Of a DNA stretch of 64,000 nt, positions 1-12,870 are shown piece after piece (within the stretch, counting starts at the first letter, position 1; every line of letters begins with the position of its first letter). This DNA comes from Spirogloea muscicola (Eukaryota; Streptophyta; Zygnematophyceae; Spirogloeales; Spirogloeaceae), in NCBI GenBank assembly GCA_009602725.1, contig WELB01000003.1, positions 520,517 through 584,516 of the forward strand. The letters run 5' to 3'. The position numbers and the translations under genes are program-made. The notes beneath the pieces are model-generated. The model worked only from the letters and a program-made list of their open reading frames with translations. It was not told the DNA's origin and did not search any database.

Positions 1-503
<503 letters not shown>

Positions 504-525
504 AGACAAAGGTCATTGCACTGAC

Positions 526-1284
526 CAGTTGCTGTTTAACGTAGTCGTATCTGCGGATGTAGGCATGGAAAAGCGCCACACTGAGATCCAAGTCATCTGG
601 ATATTTTGCAGCCGAAATCTCGTGACACTCGACCACGTCGTCAACTGCATTTGAGCAAGACCAGATACCTGAGCAAGGCTGGTCCTGCGTCCAGCAATAG
701 CTGCCAGCAAAGCACATCAAGAAGTGAGAGGAGTTGCAAGAAGGGCGATGGCCACACGTCGTCCCAGCCGGCTGAGAACTTGGTCCAAGTCTCCGAGCAC
801 GTTCAACTCTCGCGGGACCTCCGCCTTGACCTCCAAGCAGACGGCAAGAGCCTCCTCTTTCTTGCCCATGCGCTCCAGGGTCAAGGCTTTCAGCATCTGC
901 AGAGCAGCCGAGTGCCACCATTGTGCGCGTGCGTGAGGCTAGCAGCATGGCCAGCAATACATGTATACAAAACCTTGAGCCAGCTCAGGAGATTATGCCA
1001 AATCTTTGGGACATGCACAACGTGTTACAACAAGCAATGAGGAGGGCAGAGACACAAGAACTGAAAGGAGCCAATGGGCTGTCGGGCCCTACAGACGCAG
1101 CTATCAATGGCAATGGCAAATGATAATGGAAAGCGTGCGGAGAAGCGCAGCCAACCTTGAGGTGCTGGCTGCTGGCGTGCTTCTGCAGCAGCGTGTTGGC
1201 GAGCTTGAGCGCGGCCTTGTGGTTGCCGGACTCGACGGCGTCATACAGCGGCCGCAGCCGCCGCTCCAGCACAGCGTCCGCCAT
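526..1284 (-). CDS. NAA25: NAA25/MDM20-like auxiliary subunit of N-terminal acetyltransferase B, N-terminal part only
   Basis: This encodes the N-terminal TPR region of the non-catalytic NatB subunit, which anchors the NAA20 catalytic subunit to ribosomes for acetylation of Met-Asp/Glu/Asn N-termini. Three minus-strand exons can be read: 1284-1156, 896-758 and 644-526. They join in phase (0, then 1, then 0) through donors GTTGGC, GTGTGG and GTCAGT. Diagnostic stretches are ERRLRPLYDAVESGNHKAAL, LKALTLERMGKKEEALAVCL and ALFHAYIRRYDYVKQQ, which match the start of plant NAA25. The start at MADAVLERR (1284) is preferred; an in-frame ATG at 1302 would add six residues. The rest of the roughly 900-1000-residue protein lies left of the window, beyond the (GA)n tract. 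Identification rests on remembered family conservation. Confidence 0.85.
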
Positions 1285-1302
1285 TACCGTCGGAGCCCGC
1301 AT

Positions 1303-2065
1303 GCAGCAAGCGTTCCAGAGGTAGCCACGCCGAACCCCAGGAGGCTGTCAATAAAGAGCAACGCGAGTAGCGGGAGAGGCAAGCCGAGCCTCCCGCGGTA
1401 GATTGTCCGTGGTCAGGGGGCCGTCGCAGTCGCCGTCGCCATCGCCGTCAGCGGCGGCGACGGCGGCGGCAGCGGCGGCGGCGGCGGCGGGCCCGCGGAA
1501 GCGCAGGTCCGTCCCCCGGGGCTTACAGCCATTGAAGTGGTGATATGCCTGACGGCGTATCACCACTTGGAAAGTCCCGCTGTTGAACGGCGTAGGCTGC
1601 CGTCTCGGAGGCCCGCCGGCAGCCGTGGCAACCCGACGCGGACTGACTCTGAGCTAACGATAAATGTCAAGAGGCTGCCCGTTAGCACAGACGTGAAGTG
1701 TCGAGTCAGTGTCCGCCTCGCCCGCCGCCTCTTGCGGCGGGAAGTGCGCCGCGGCTCCCGCGAGCCCTGCGCCATGGCCGACGACGACGCCTCCGCCCCA
1801 GCGGCGCCCGCCGCCCCCGCCGGTGAGCGCTCCATCGAAGCCGTCTCCTCCGCCGCGCCGTCTCCTCCTCCGTGCCGCGCGCGGTGTTGCGGCGGCGATG
1901 GTGGCGGCTCCGTCGGCGGCGTTCGCGGGGCTCGTCAGCGGGCTTTCCGCGACGTCTCCCAGCTGCACTCCCGCCGTCTCACGGCTGCACGGCGTCCAGC
2001 AACTCCGCGCGTTCCGACGTTAGAAGCTGACATGCGAGCGAGGCCTTGGCCGCCATGGTCGTCCC
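1303..2065. other. Intergenic region between divergent NAA25 and PEX14, candidate bidirectional promoter
   Basis: The 760-bp interval separates two genes pointing away from each other. It is very GC-rich, with GGC/GCC runs near 1450-1490. Long frames here are compositional and show no domain. I see no clear TATA box. The 5' untranslated regions of both genes probably lie here. Confidence 0.5.
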
Positions 2066-5000
2066 ATGACAGAGCCGGCGGCGGTGCCAGCACAGTCCGT
2101 CTCAGAAGCGGCAGCGGCGGAGCCGCCGACGAAGGCCAGCCCCTTCGCGCCGGCGCCCGCGCCGATCCGCGCGGACCAGGTCGAGAACGCCGTTAACTTC
2201 CTTTCGCACCCCAAGGTGCAGGGCTCGCCGGTCAAGTACCGGCGGTCGTTCCTGGAGCGCAAGGGCCTGACGCCGGCGGAGATTGACGAGGCCTTCACGC
2301 GCGTGCCTGTGAGACCGCCACCTTATCCACAATCTTCGCTTCTGTTGTCCCTAAACAGGACATCACAATCCGTCTGCCATTGTCAGATTCGCCTAAGCTC
2401 GTCACTGCAGTTAATCAGCATTAGTCTTCACGGCCTTCGTCTTGTCCAGTTATAGTTACTGCAGACTTCTCAGTCCTGTTTTATTGTAGTTGCATCATAG
2501 CATGTCATTGTCCACTTTCAGCAGCTTCAGCTTCCCATGGGGGAGCCTGTGAGTGTCTTGGGCTCGCTCGGTGGGGCTCATTCAATAACCTAACCCCTGT
2601 GGGCCTGTAGGACGCGCCGTTCACCACTACGACCACAACCACCACAACCACCACGCCGGAGTCAACATACACGCAAGCAGCTCAACAGCAAGCAGCGCCG
2701 CAGCTGCAGCAGCAGCAGCAGCAGCCGACTCAGCAGCATCTGGCACCCGGTCAGCAGCTGGTGGCTGGGCAACCTACTGTCCCTGGCACCACACTTGTGC
2801 CTGCTACTCCTACTCCTGCCGTTGAGCGACCGGTGAGATGGACACAGATGGTCTTGGCACTGGGCATCCTGAGTGCTGCTGGAGCTGGAACCGCGATTGT
2901 TGGCCAGGTGCATATTCCCATAACTGTTCTGAGCAGCTAGCAGTAGTCTTGGGCTATTATCGTTTTACTTTGCTTAGCTCTTGAGAGGTTGCTGCATGTG
3001 TTGCTCGGTGGGTCTCCATTTGGTGTTGTTCGCAGCACGAGAGTTACCTTCTTCATACTGTCAGAGTGGCATGTAAGGCTTCAATCATGCAGCGTGCTGC
3101 TGACCCATTTGCTTCTTGCTTTTGCTGCAGAGGCTCATACTACCCCGCTTGAAGTCGTGGCTGCGAGCTCTTATTTTGGATGACTCACATGGAAAACAGT
3201 TGATAGATGGGAGTCCTGCTCCTAAGGTCCTGACTCCTGCTGAGCAGGCTGCTCAATCAGCCGCTGCAGCAGCAATGAGCACTGCTGAAGCTGTGAGGGA
3301 GCTGTCTGCTGCAAGATTTGACGGTGTGTGGCTGCACCATTGTGCAGGCCATTACTCGGCTAAAATTATGCAAAACGTGCAAACTGCAAGTCACGTGATG
3401 TGTTTCTCAAATATGTCAGGCATAGCACTTGAATTTGTCGCAGACATGGTGTAGGTCCGAACAATGCACCATCTGCTACATCCTCGGATGTCTCTGGTCT
3501 CAAATTTGTTGCCTGCTGCAGACCGTCAGGTATTGGCCAAGCTTGTCAAGGCTTTGGAGGTACAGACACTGGAGGTGAAGAGTGCATTGGCCGGCATAAA
3601 GGAAGCCCCTCGCATTCCTGCAGAGGCAAGTCTGACAATTGAAGATTTGAGACAAGGTAATGGCAGCATGGGCTTGCAAGCCGTTTTGGGCAGCATCATG
3701 CTCTTGGCCCATCTGGCCCATGAGCTATCTTTGTAAGCCTCAGATTTAGTGACTTTGAATGTCACAGAGCTGAGGCATGTGCGCAACGGTCTGGCTGAAG
3801 TGGGCAGTACACCAACATATCAAAAGCAGCCCGAGCAACCTGGCCTCGACAGTATTCAAGCCCAGCTTGCGCAAGTCAAGGAGCTCTTGCTTAGCCAATC
3901 AGCAGCGGCTACTCCGACACCGCAAGTTGGCGGAGCTCATGAGATACCAGCAACTGGTAGTCTTGGGCCTCTCAAATTTGCCCCTACAAGCGCGACCGCT
4001 GGTACAGGTGCTTTAGATGGTCAGGTGTGTGTGCCTGAAAGGCTCTGTGCTTTGCTCAATAAAATCCAAATAATAGTATAAATGCTGCTGCTACCCTTGA
4101 CAAGTTGCAAAGATGGAGATTTGGAAGCAGTTGGGTGCAGACTGAATAAAAAGGAGCACAACTTGCCCTGTGCTAGAGTGGTTGCAAAGACAATTAGGCC
4201 TGAATGCAGGTCCCTGGTCTGCAGCTGCCGCAGGTGTTTGAAGCAGCAAGGTCGGCGGCACCTCCAAAGGGGCAGAGTCCAGTTGCTGGTAATGGGATAG
4301 CCCCCTCCTGTCACACCAGGGGTAACATCATACAGAGACCTGTAACAAACTTTGAGCAATTGATCAGATGACCAGTGTTGTAAGGGCTGGCCTCTTGGTG
4401 AGGATGTATTATTCACTCTTGATGTGGTGAGTGCTTCTGACCATGTGATCTGTATCTTCGTCAACCGTCTTCTGAGTGCAGGGGAGGCCGCACATCCTCA
4501 GTCATACCTTGAGGTCCTTGACTTACAACTTGGACCATCCACTAGCACTTATTTGCACGCCCTTTCAGATTGCATCTCAGACACAGCCTTCTTTGGTGTT
4601 GTACTATTGAAACAAGTTTTTGACACCAAGAGGTGTCGTTGGCTGGAATGACAACTTGCCTTCCAACACGATTTCAGGTCCTAGAGATGGTCCAGCGAGG
4701 AGAGAGGCCTCCAGGCATCCGGGTAAGGAACACACGCTGGCACTTATCTAACTTCCTTCATCTCTTTTGCCAAGGCATATCTTTGGATGTTGTTTGCAAT
4801 CTACTAATGATGCAGCAGCTATTGCTGTGACACTCTCTGTGGTGTACCTGTGACAGGAGATCAATGACAAGCCACCCAACCCTGGGCAAGTGCCTTCTAG
4901 TTCCCGCATGAGACCACCGCTTAAGGTTGGTTAGTGGATGAGTAGTGGCATGCATGCAAGACAGAGCAGTAGTTGCTTCTGTAACTCCTGTAGTGCTAGC

Positions 5001-5811
5001 TTGTGCACATCTGATATGAAGTGGAGCAAAAGCAGCTGGCTATTGATGTGCATTCATGGGTTAATAGAGCTGAGAGATGACCACTTTCTTCAGCCACTTT
5101 CCCAAAGCAATCCCTGATTCTCTTGCTGGACAGCCATGGGAGCAAGCGCAACCTCCACCGTACGCAGCCCCGCAGGCTTTTGAGCCCTCGACTGCCCCCG
5201 TCTACCACACAGGCTCCGCTACGGCCAGTCAGGCTGCAGCGCCCACTGTGAAGGTCGACGTTACTGCAACGACCATCTTGCCGGACGCAACGGCAGCTGA
5301 TTTTACAGTCCCGTGGTGGCGGAGGCAGGCTGCATTGCAGGAGGCCGCCGTCAGACCCAGTGGCGTAACCATCACTGAGCTCGATCACTCTCAGGGAGGG
5401 CAGGTGGCTGCAGATACGCCCTTGTTTGGCACTCAGTATGCCGTTGCTTCAAACCCAAATCTGGGGCTGGCAGGGAGCGTCAGTGGCAGCGGCAGCGGCA
5501 GCGGCGGGGCACAAGAGGCTCCCGGCAGTGGCCGGCCCGGCTGGCGGCCTCCACCGGCCCCGCAGCCTCTGATGCCGGAGGCAGCTGCTGCGATCCACCA
5601 TCGACGGGCCCAAGCTCAGCCTCCTGCTGCAGAGTACGCCGCAGATGAGCAAGAGCAGCACGTGGACCAGAGGGATGCTGCCCGGCAGGAGTCCGGCCAG
5701 CAGTTGCCTGTTGGTGGTACTACCGAGGTCGGAGAGGAGGCTGAGACATCCCGTGCTCAGCTTCATGGCGCCGAGCAAGGCGGAGAGGCACCTACACAGA
5801 CCTACCAATAA
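2066..5811 (+). CDS. PEX14: Peroxin-14 (PEX14), peroxisomal import docking protein
   Basis: PEX14 sits in the peroxisomal membrane and docks the PEX5-cargo receptor. Ten exons join in phase: 2066-2308, 2611-2907, 3131-3323, 3522-3656, 3768-4024, about 4210 or 4234 to 4288, 4482-4513, 4678-4722, 4857-4925 and 5134-5811, for about 670 residues. Exon 1 carries the PEX5/PEX19-binding domain (NAVNFLSHPKVQGSPV, YRRSFLERKGLTPAEIDEAF). Exon 2 is rich in Thr and Gln and ends in one hydrophobic segment (VLALGILSAAGAGTAIVG). Exons 3-5 suit a coiled coil. Exons 7-10 carry the conserved plant stretch SYLEVLEMVQRGERPPGIR, then EINDKPPNP and PWEQ. The last exon has a WW pair near VPWWRRQ, an ITEL motif and a Gly-Ser tract. 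The length exceeds the roughly 500 residues usual in plants because of low-complexity tail sequence. Only the 5' edge of exon 6 is uncertain. Confidence 0.93.
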
Positions 5812-6507
5812 CATCGTCAAATTCAAGGCTTCTGTCATGCACACAGTTCACAATGGTTTCATTGTAGCGTGCATGTGGATTAAGTCTTCGCTTGATACAG
5901 ATACTTCGCAGCAGATTGCTGAACAGCGCATCAGAGGAACCCCAATCTGCCACAACTATACATGTTGGGGCGGACTGTACAAATACATCGATGCAAAGTT
6001 GCTATTGGCTTGTTAGTTCGATGTGCTTGGCATGAATGGACACTGTGACTAGCATTAAGGCTTAGCATTGCGAGATGCCGAGCCTGCATCACATGTGCCT
6101 CCGCTTGTCGCTTTCAGCTCCAAGATCCTCTATGACAATCTGCTCTGCTTGTAGTGAAGTGACAATTCCACCAAGCGAAGGTGCCGCAGCAATTAGAGAA
6201 AGCACTTAAGTGGCAGAATGAAGCTCGTATCCTGCACATGGAGCAGTGCTCCAGCCTGGTATCAAGACCCGTGTTGCTGCAATCGCAACCAGCACGAATG
6301 AAACCGCTCGACAATGGAACCAAGAGTTCATCAGTAAGCTAATTGTACAGGGCAAGAGGAATGTCAAAGATGTGAAATGGAAGCACCCAGTCATCAGCTG
6401 AAGACCGAATTGCCAAAACCATTTGGTAACAGAGGGGTGTCAAGCTGTGAAGCAAAGCCTCTGCAGAGCTAAGTGACCTGGCTTCTGCAGTGCACAATGT
6501 GCTGGGC
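5812..6507. other. Intergenic, between convergent PEX14 and KCTD-like gene
   Basis: The 3' ends of two convergent genes face each other here. Several short frames are present, but none has a recognisable domain or splice pattern. Nothing else was seen. Confidence 0.6.
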
Positions 6508-7486
6508 TCAGAAATCTTCGTCTATGCGAAACTCCTGGACATCATATGGGTTGCGCGCGTGTAGTAGGGCCTGCATGGCCTCCTTGCTCTGCTGGCTTTG
6601 CTGAGACAGCGCGAGCAGAATGGCTTCCTTGGTTGCCCGCACTTCCCGCAGGATCTCCTTGCCAAGGCTATCCGATGCCTCCTCCCTCAACTGAACTGCT
6701 GCAGCCTCACGCTTGCGTGTCTCCAGCAGCTCTTGGCAGAGGTCCGACAGGCCCTTGAGGCCGTAAAATTCAGCCTCGCACTTCAATCCCTGACAAGGGA
6801 CAGATCTCAAAGTGATATCTCTCATACTTTGTGAATCACGATGGAATTGAGCCTTAGCCAAGTTCGTGATTGTCAGACATTTCATGGTTGCACTTCGACG
6901 CAATTGCAGGTTGCTCAAATGCCTCTGACACTGGATGCTGAATGCAGGCTTGTGCAAATGGTGGCTTGCGGCTTACCTCGAGGTCACCCTCCTTGGTCAG
7001 GAACACCCGGCCAGTCCGGAGGTAATTCAGTACGTCGCCGAAAAGGCCGCCGTCGCGGTCAAGCCACACGACACCGCCTGGCTCGTCTGAGGCGCCGCTC
7101 TGCCAGCGCAGCACCCGGGCGGCCAGCATGGACTGGTGGTCGCGGGTGACCAGCGTGTCCGCCGACGTCTCGAACATCGTGCCCCCGACATTCAGGCGGA
7201 CCGTCTCCCGCCGCCGCTTGGTGCGGGAGGGGCTTGTGGGTATTGCCTTCGCGGCTTGCCCGTCTCCGGCGGCCCTCTGGAAGAGCTGCCGCTGCAGCAG
7301 CAGCCGGCTTGGCGGCGGAGACCCACAGCGCTGCACGGGCAGCCGGAGGGAGGAGCGGCCCTCGGGCGTGCGAGGCTGCGGCGGCACGGCGGCGTTCGGC
7401 TCGGGGCCGTCCGGGCTGCCCATGGAGGTGTCGGCGTCGGGCCCGGCGGCGGCCTTGGGCCCCGCCGGCTCCTCCACGTCCCGCAT
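6508..7486 (-). CDS. BTB/POZ (T1, KCTD-type) domain protein
   Basis: This is a potassium-channel-tetramerisation-type BTB protein. Such proteins oligomerise and often recruit cullin-3 ligases. Exon 1 (7486-6977) holds a proline- and arginine-rich N-terminus followed by the T1 fold: VRLNVGGTMFETSADTLV, then WLDRDGGLFGDVLNYLRTG. Exon 2 (6789-6508) completes the domain with EAEFYGLKGL and ends in a long Glu/Arg/Gln-rich helix and a TGA stop. The intron is GT-AG in phase 0. The protein is about 263 residues from the chosen ATG. A further in-frame ATG at 7702 would add 72 residues, and I cannot decide between the two. The substrate or partner is unknown. Confidence 0.88.
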
Positions 7487-7702
7487 CCGGCCTGCGCACC
7501 GAGAGACGACAGGTGATGGATAAAGCGGCTGCAGCATTGATTGATCGTTTTGATCAGCAATTACTGTGCAATTAGATTCGTTTGAGTCCCCGGTTAGCTC
7601 GCCGTCACCCCACCATCGCCACGGCGACGGCGCTGTCAAAAAGGCTTCGCAGGTGCCTGGAAGGGCAGCTCGGCGGCAGGCTGCGCAGCCCACGAAGGCC
7701 AT

Positions 7703-10700
7703 CCAAACGTCGCTGCCGCCGTCCCGCGACGGCGGAGGCGCCGCTCGAGGCGAGGCTGTCGCTCCTGCGACGGCGAGCGAGGCCGACTACTTGCGAGGCT
7801 TGCAGCTTCTGCGGCGTGGTGAGGCCCGCCGGCTCGGGCTTGCCTCTGCACAGTCGACAGCCTAAACGGCGCAGGCTCACCCCAGCCAGCCGCGCAGCCG
7901 CGGCACTGACAACGGCCCTGACGGCGACGGCGCCGCTGCGTTCAAGCTCTCGAGCGGCGGCGAGGGTGCCGAGCGCCGCTTGCGGCGGCGGGCCGGTGGC
8001 GAGCGAGCGAGCTCAAGGCCTGCCGCCGCCGAGGTCCGGGCCGCCCTCGGCTCCCGNGGCGGGGTGGCGGCGGCGACGGCGGCGGAGGCGGCGGGACCGG
8101 CGCCGCGGACCGCGGCGGGAATTGCGGCGCAGCGGGCGGAAAAGTGGGGTACCTGCAACGGTCGTGGGAGGGCCGGGATACCGCCTCGTTGAACGGCGCC
8201 AGCCGGCACGGCCCCTCCGTTCCGTCCGACGGCGGGTCCGTTAGGCCTCGGATGCTTGGCCTTGGAGGCCACCCCGGGCGGCACCGTGGCAGACCCGGCG
8301 CCCGGGCGCCTGGTCGCCCTGCCAGAAGGACATCGAAATCGAAATGTCGAAATCCATACTTTGGAGTAGTTGTTACCCTGCGCTGGAATAGGTGTTACCC
8401 CAAGCAGGGGGTGGCTTAGAACACGCGGCGGGAAGAATCTGCAGGCCGCTGCTGGCATGATCCGGTGACGGCGAGAATTTACTGAGCAGCCATGCTTGTT
8501 GGCTTGCTTTCCTGCATGGTATAAGTCTGTTGACTCGTCTGGACCGAGTCCGTTGCTCCGTGGGCCAGCATATCAAGCCCTCGCCCCCTTCAGTTTTTTG
8601 TTACAGACTTTGGCTCTCACATGGTTTCCAGCGTTCCAGGCTCTACTTAGACAAGAGCGTGCTGGGCGCAAAGTAACCCGGCCATTGGCTTGCGTGGTGG
8701 TGCTCCGGCTCCCCAGTCGGATAAGTATGTTCGCACTCGTAGGTAGTAGAGTCCCCCTTTGACTATAGCGTTCGTTCTGTCACCTTGGCCCCTCTTAGAT
8801 TGTTCTTTGGCTTAAAAAAAAGAACGCACTGGCTTGCCTTCCTTCTTTCATCATGAGCTACGCGCGCCTTTTCTCTCTCTCTCATCATAAGCCATGTCAG
8901 TGTATGTCCAGGCCGGGAGCTCCTGGTGGTGTACTGGTTAGAGAATACTTGATCCCCGCGGCAGGAAGTATCAAGCATTGCGTTATAGCTATATTGGTGC
9001 AGATGTTTGCCTGAAACACCAATAGCTAGGTCTGGCGCCTCCTGGGACCATGAAGTAGTAAGAAGATGTCTGCGCAGCTCAATGACTTAAGCGGGCAATG
9101 TCCTTGATAAATATGTTGACATTTGGTACATTAGCTTATTAGGAAGTGCTAACGATTAGATGCTGTGCAACGCAGAAGCAAGAGACAACGTCGAGAGGCC
9201 AGCAGAAGTCTTCTCAAAGTGATAATTACAGGACTCTGGTGATCTACTCTCATATAGAGCATCCGTGTTATATGATACTTTGCGTGACAGCGGTAGACAC
9301 TGTCATGATAAGGCAGGCATACGTGCATGCTTGCATCAAGTGCTTCTGGTCTTGCTCGTCGCAAATGCTTGAAGTAGACTTCTGGACGTGGATACACAGG
9401 CCTGGCCTTGACAATCATGTGCAGGCGGTTAGTCAGAGATCGTCACACTTACACCTCTTCATCTGCCCGTTGCCCATTATCCAGATGTATGACGTTGAAG
9501 AAGGCGAATTTATCCATAAACAATAGAGTAAATTCACAAGCCCAGATCTGCTTTTGCTCATAAGTTGAGGTGGACATGAGGCCCTGTAGTTCACTAAAGT
9601 TAAGCATAGCACGGTTGCAGGCCTGGGTCGTGTAGATTATGCACATGCCAAGGTGCTCCGAGGATCTGTAAGTTCAAACGCAATGGAAGCCTGAAAACAT
9701 GAAGCTTATGCTGAGCAGCTGTTCTATGATGCGGTAAAGTCGGCAAGCGGCTTGGCAGAGCTGCCCAGGGGAGGGAGAAGGCCGAGGGACATCCGACTAG
9801 TGTCGTGCAGGAACGCTTCTTGAAAGCGCAAATCACACTCAGCTTGACGAACTGAAGCTCGTAAGATAGTAAGAAGTTGCTATGCAACAGCGCACAGTTG
9901 ACGCAGATAAGTATAAGGAGTACATGCCTTCATGCAGTCATGTGCGCCTTCTTGCAGCCTTCAAGCAAGGTTGCTACCATCAAGTCTTACTTCCGTAATT
10001 TGACTGTCCAAGGTCGTGGCTCAATGACTGATCTTCTGACAAGCTTTTGTTTGTGCTTGTGTGTGTTTGTGTCATTGGCAGACGCGATATGAAGTGCCTG
10101 AGCAAAATCAGACAAATGTAGCTCTCACAACGACTGTCAGTTGTCTCAGAGGCAGCCCATCAGCATGGCCGCCCGCAGTGAGCCATTCTTTTTGGCAGAC
10201 CAAAACGCTCGAGTCCAGAACCAAATCTGACTGCCAGCTCACACACTTTGCTCAGCGATCAGTGATAAAAAGTTGCTGACTTACCATGTGCATATTAAGA
10301 GACTCATTTGACAAATACGACTGTGCTTGCAGCAACAGACTGCTCGGTCTGGCTCACGATGACCCTTCTGAGATTTGCAAGGCTAGCCGTAACATGTGTG
10401 TCATTTTCTGATCTGCTCGTACTCCATCGTGCATCAAGCCTAGCATGGCGTGTCTTGGCAGACACATTCTTGAGCCTTGTGGGCAGTGAAGTCTTTTTAT
10501 TTTCAATTGCGCACATTGCATCCTCTGCCACGGGTACACACAGGACACACGGATGTTGCTGAAAGCTGCTGAATGCAAGCTGAGGTTGCAGAGACATATT
10601 TGAAGCAGCTATCCCTCAAGGAATTTGGCCATCACGCGCACTATGTCTCCCTCATGCACAGTCACATGAGAAACCGTGATGTGCAGAGAGAAGGTGCGAA

Positions 10701-11189
10701 GTTCGTATGTGATGAAAAAAGCCCACATCAAGCCGTACATGTTCCAGCCAAAATAGTGCAAAGTATGGGGATACTCAAAGTGAAGCCCTTTGGGGGGCAA
10801 AGGTAATTGTGCGAAGCCGGCTGAAGAAGGGACTTGGGTACCCACGGGTGAGCATGTGCAGAGCGCGAGCGCCCTGTAGGCAGTCGGTGGAGGATGCAGG
10901 AGCAACGCCCAGGGCGGGCAAGCCTGGGGCACGGGACGCGGCTGTGCTGCTTCCTTGCATCTTCGCATAACGTGACCGGCGGTGAGGCTAGTGTCCACGT
11001 GCAGTGATGCTGCCTGCAGTTGCCCCTGCGCGGGTGGCTTGCCGTGGTGGCTTGCCGTCTGGTTCCCACGATGGGTGGGCTTTGAGGAGCCGCTCCCGCC
11101 GTTGGGCCTGAGTGTTCCGAGCCCTTTCGCCATAATGTGCGCGGCGGGCTCGAGGGAGTTTCCAAAAGAGGGCGATGGCTGATTGGCCA
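7703..11189. other. Gene-poor interval upstream of the KCTD-like gene
   Basis: From 7703 to about 8460 the DNA is GC-rich with Arg- and Ala-coding shadows in several frames and one n at 8057, so it is probably promoter or 5' UTR. From 8460 to 11189 composition is mixed. I found no exon chain with family conservation. A sequence like repeat module B occurs in reverse at 8857-8880, and a tRNA-like A-box sequence near 8925-8985. Minus-strand frames at 9149-9646 and 10609-11277 contain protein-like stretches but no recognised domain. Confidence 0.4.
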
Positions 11190-11540
11190 GCCCAAGAAGA
11201 CCTAAACCATGATACGAAGGGGCCAGAAAAGAAAGGACAAGGTCTGAAAGGAAGGACGGAAGGGCCAGATGGCGCAAGAAACAGATTAATAAGCGCTAAG
11301 CGGCTAAAGAAGAAACAGCTTCCTCCAATCAGAAGAATGGCGCGCCCTTAGAGGGGCTGGCCAAGCCAGCCCAAAAAACAATCTAAGGCGGTGGCTGTGA
11401 GAGGCCAGCCCAAAAGAAGACACAAAGCCCAAAAAGCACACTGCGACTCAAGTGGCCACCAAGTGCTTAGCGTTGAGCAGCCGCAGGTCAGAATGGAGAA
11501 AAAGAGAGAAGGCGCGCGGTGCGCTTGAAATGAAAGAGTG
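11190..11540. repeat. Copies of a dispersed repeat family, modules A and B
   Basis: Module A has a core like GGCTGTGARAGGCCAGCCC followed by AAG-rich sequence and GGACAAGGTC. Module B resembles GAGAGAAGGCGCGCGGTGCGC. Partial copies of A occur at about 11190-11240, 11350-11380 and 11388-11430, and B at about 11500-11525. Related copies recur at 17.7, 18.5, 19.5, 25.7, 51.4, 60.0 and 60.6-60.95 kb. No coding capacity was seen, so this is probably a non-autonomous or decayed mobile element. Confidence 0.6.
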
Positions 11541-12239
11541 GCCAATTCAAGACAATACATTGTTTAGACAAAAGCTAAGAAAAAGGAAAGGAAACTAGTC
11601 TCCGGGGGAGGCTCCTAAATCTCAAACCCCCTCAAAATCCGAAGTGGCCAAGGGGGGGGTCGGCGGAAGAGCCCAGGCCGGGCCCACACCCCGCGCCGCG
11701 TCTCGAAGCGGGCGGCTAAGAAATGCCACGGGGCCCACCGGCTGTCGGCCACTTGGGCGCCTTCCACCGGAACGGACAAGCGGCTGCCGGGCGCATCGGC
11801 GGCGGCGGGGGGGGGGCCTCCCCTCTCATCAAGAAGAGAAGGAAGGCATCCCGTCCGCCCATCTCCCCGTATGCCCCAGACGTCCCGAGTCGGTCGGGAG
11901 GGGGGGCTTTCCCAAAGAGAAGGCAAACAGCCCAAAGCCGAAGCCACCGCTGCCCAATGGGCTAGCCTCCCACTCGGACGTGGGGCCAAAGCGGGGCCGC
12001 CCGGGCCGGCCCCCTAAATACGGCGCACCGCGGAAGACGGCTTGGCGCGCACGTGCGCCGGCCTCTGAGATTCCCGCTGCGCGCCGAGTCGGCACGCACG
12101 GGCCCGCCGGCTCGGCGCGCGGCAGGCCAGGCCGGGGTTGGGTGGGCGCCGATCCCCGCCCCCCCCAGGCTGAGCCGAGGCTCAGCTCCGCCGCTCCCGT
12201 CTCTGCACCCTCTCTCCTCCCTCCCCATCTCGGCCTCCA

Positions 12240-12243
<4 letters not shown>
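11541..12243. other. GC-rich interval before the (CT)n tract
   Basis: The long open frames here on both strands are compositional and rich in Pro, Arg, Gly and Ala, with no recognised domain. No gene is supported. Confidence 0.4.

Positions 12244-12328
<85 letters not shown>
12244..12328. repeat. (CT)n microsatellite ending at an assembly gap
   Basis: About 42 CT units run directly into the N block. The true tract is probably longer, and this probably caused the gap. Confidence 0.95.
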
Positions 12329-12441
12329 NNNNNNNNNNNNNNNNNNNNNNNNNNNNNNNNNNNNNNNNNNNNNNNNNNNNNNNNNNNNNNNNNNNNNNNN
12401 NNNNNNNNNNNNNNNNNNNNNNNNNNNNNNNNNNNNNNNNN
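12329..12441. other. Assembly gap, 113 N
   Basis: A run of n follows the CT tract. Its real size is unknown. The 430 bases between the gap and the expansin ATG at 12871 hold a (GCC)n stretch and presumably the promoter. Confidence 0.99.
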
Positions 12442-12870
12442 CCCCCTTGGCCCAGCTGCGATCCCCACTAATACGAGCCAATCCGCCCAACCCAGCAAGT
12501 ACACAGACCGTCCTGCACACCTCTTCCCTCACTTATCCCCCTACTGAGCCATTTGGCACCGCCACTGCCACCGCCGCCGCCGCCGCCGCCCCGCCGCCGC
12601 CGTCGCAGCTCGGCCTCTCCTCCGGCCCCTCCATCCCCTTCCCGTCAGGTCTGCTGCCCGCGCTGGCTATGGCCCCCTTGCCCACCTGCCTGTTGGGCAA
12701 TCACTGGGAGCTTGCCTCGGCCGCACGAGCAGACGTCCGGGAACCGATCCTTCGTATTGGGCAGTCGACTGAAGGCATGAGCTCCAAGCGTGGCCCAGTG
12801 CTGATGCAGCTGTCCCTCTTGGCGATTCTGCAGAGGTCAGATCGGGCGCTCGCCTTTTGCGGCAGCTGCG

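Noticed and set aside
1537-2196. 219-codon plus-strand frame overlapping the PEX14 start
   Set aside because: It is out of frame with the conserved PEX14 N-terminal domain, and its composition reflects GC-rich upstream DNA.
7582-8244. Long plus-strand Arg/Ala-rich frame of 220 codons
   Set aside because: It starts with TTG, not ATG, is low complexity, spans an n and lies in GC-rich promoter-like DNA. Overlapping frames on the other strand are equally long.
10609-11277. Minus-strand 222-codon frame with a hydrophobic C-terminal part
   Set aside because: Much of it covers module A repeat sequence, and no family resemblance was found. It is left as unassigned.
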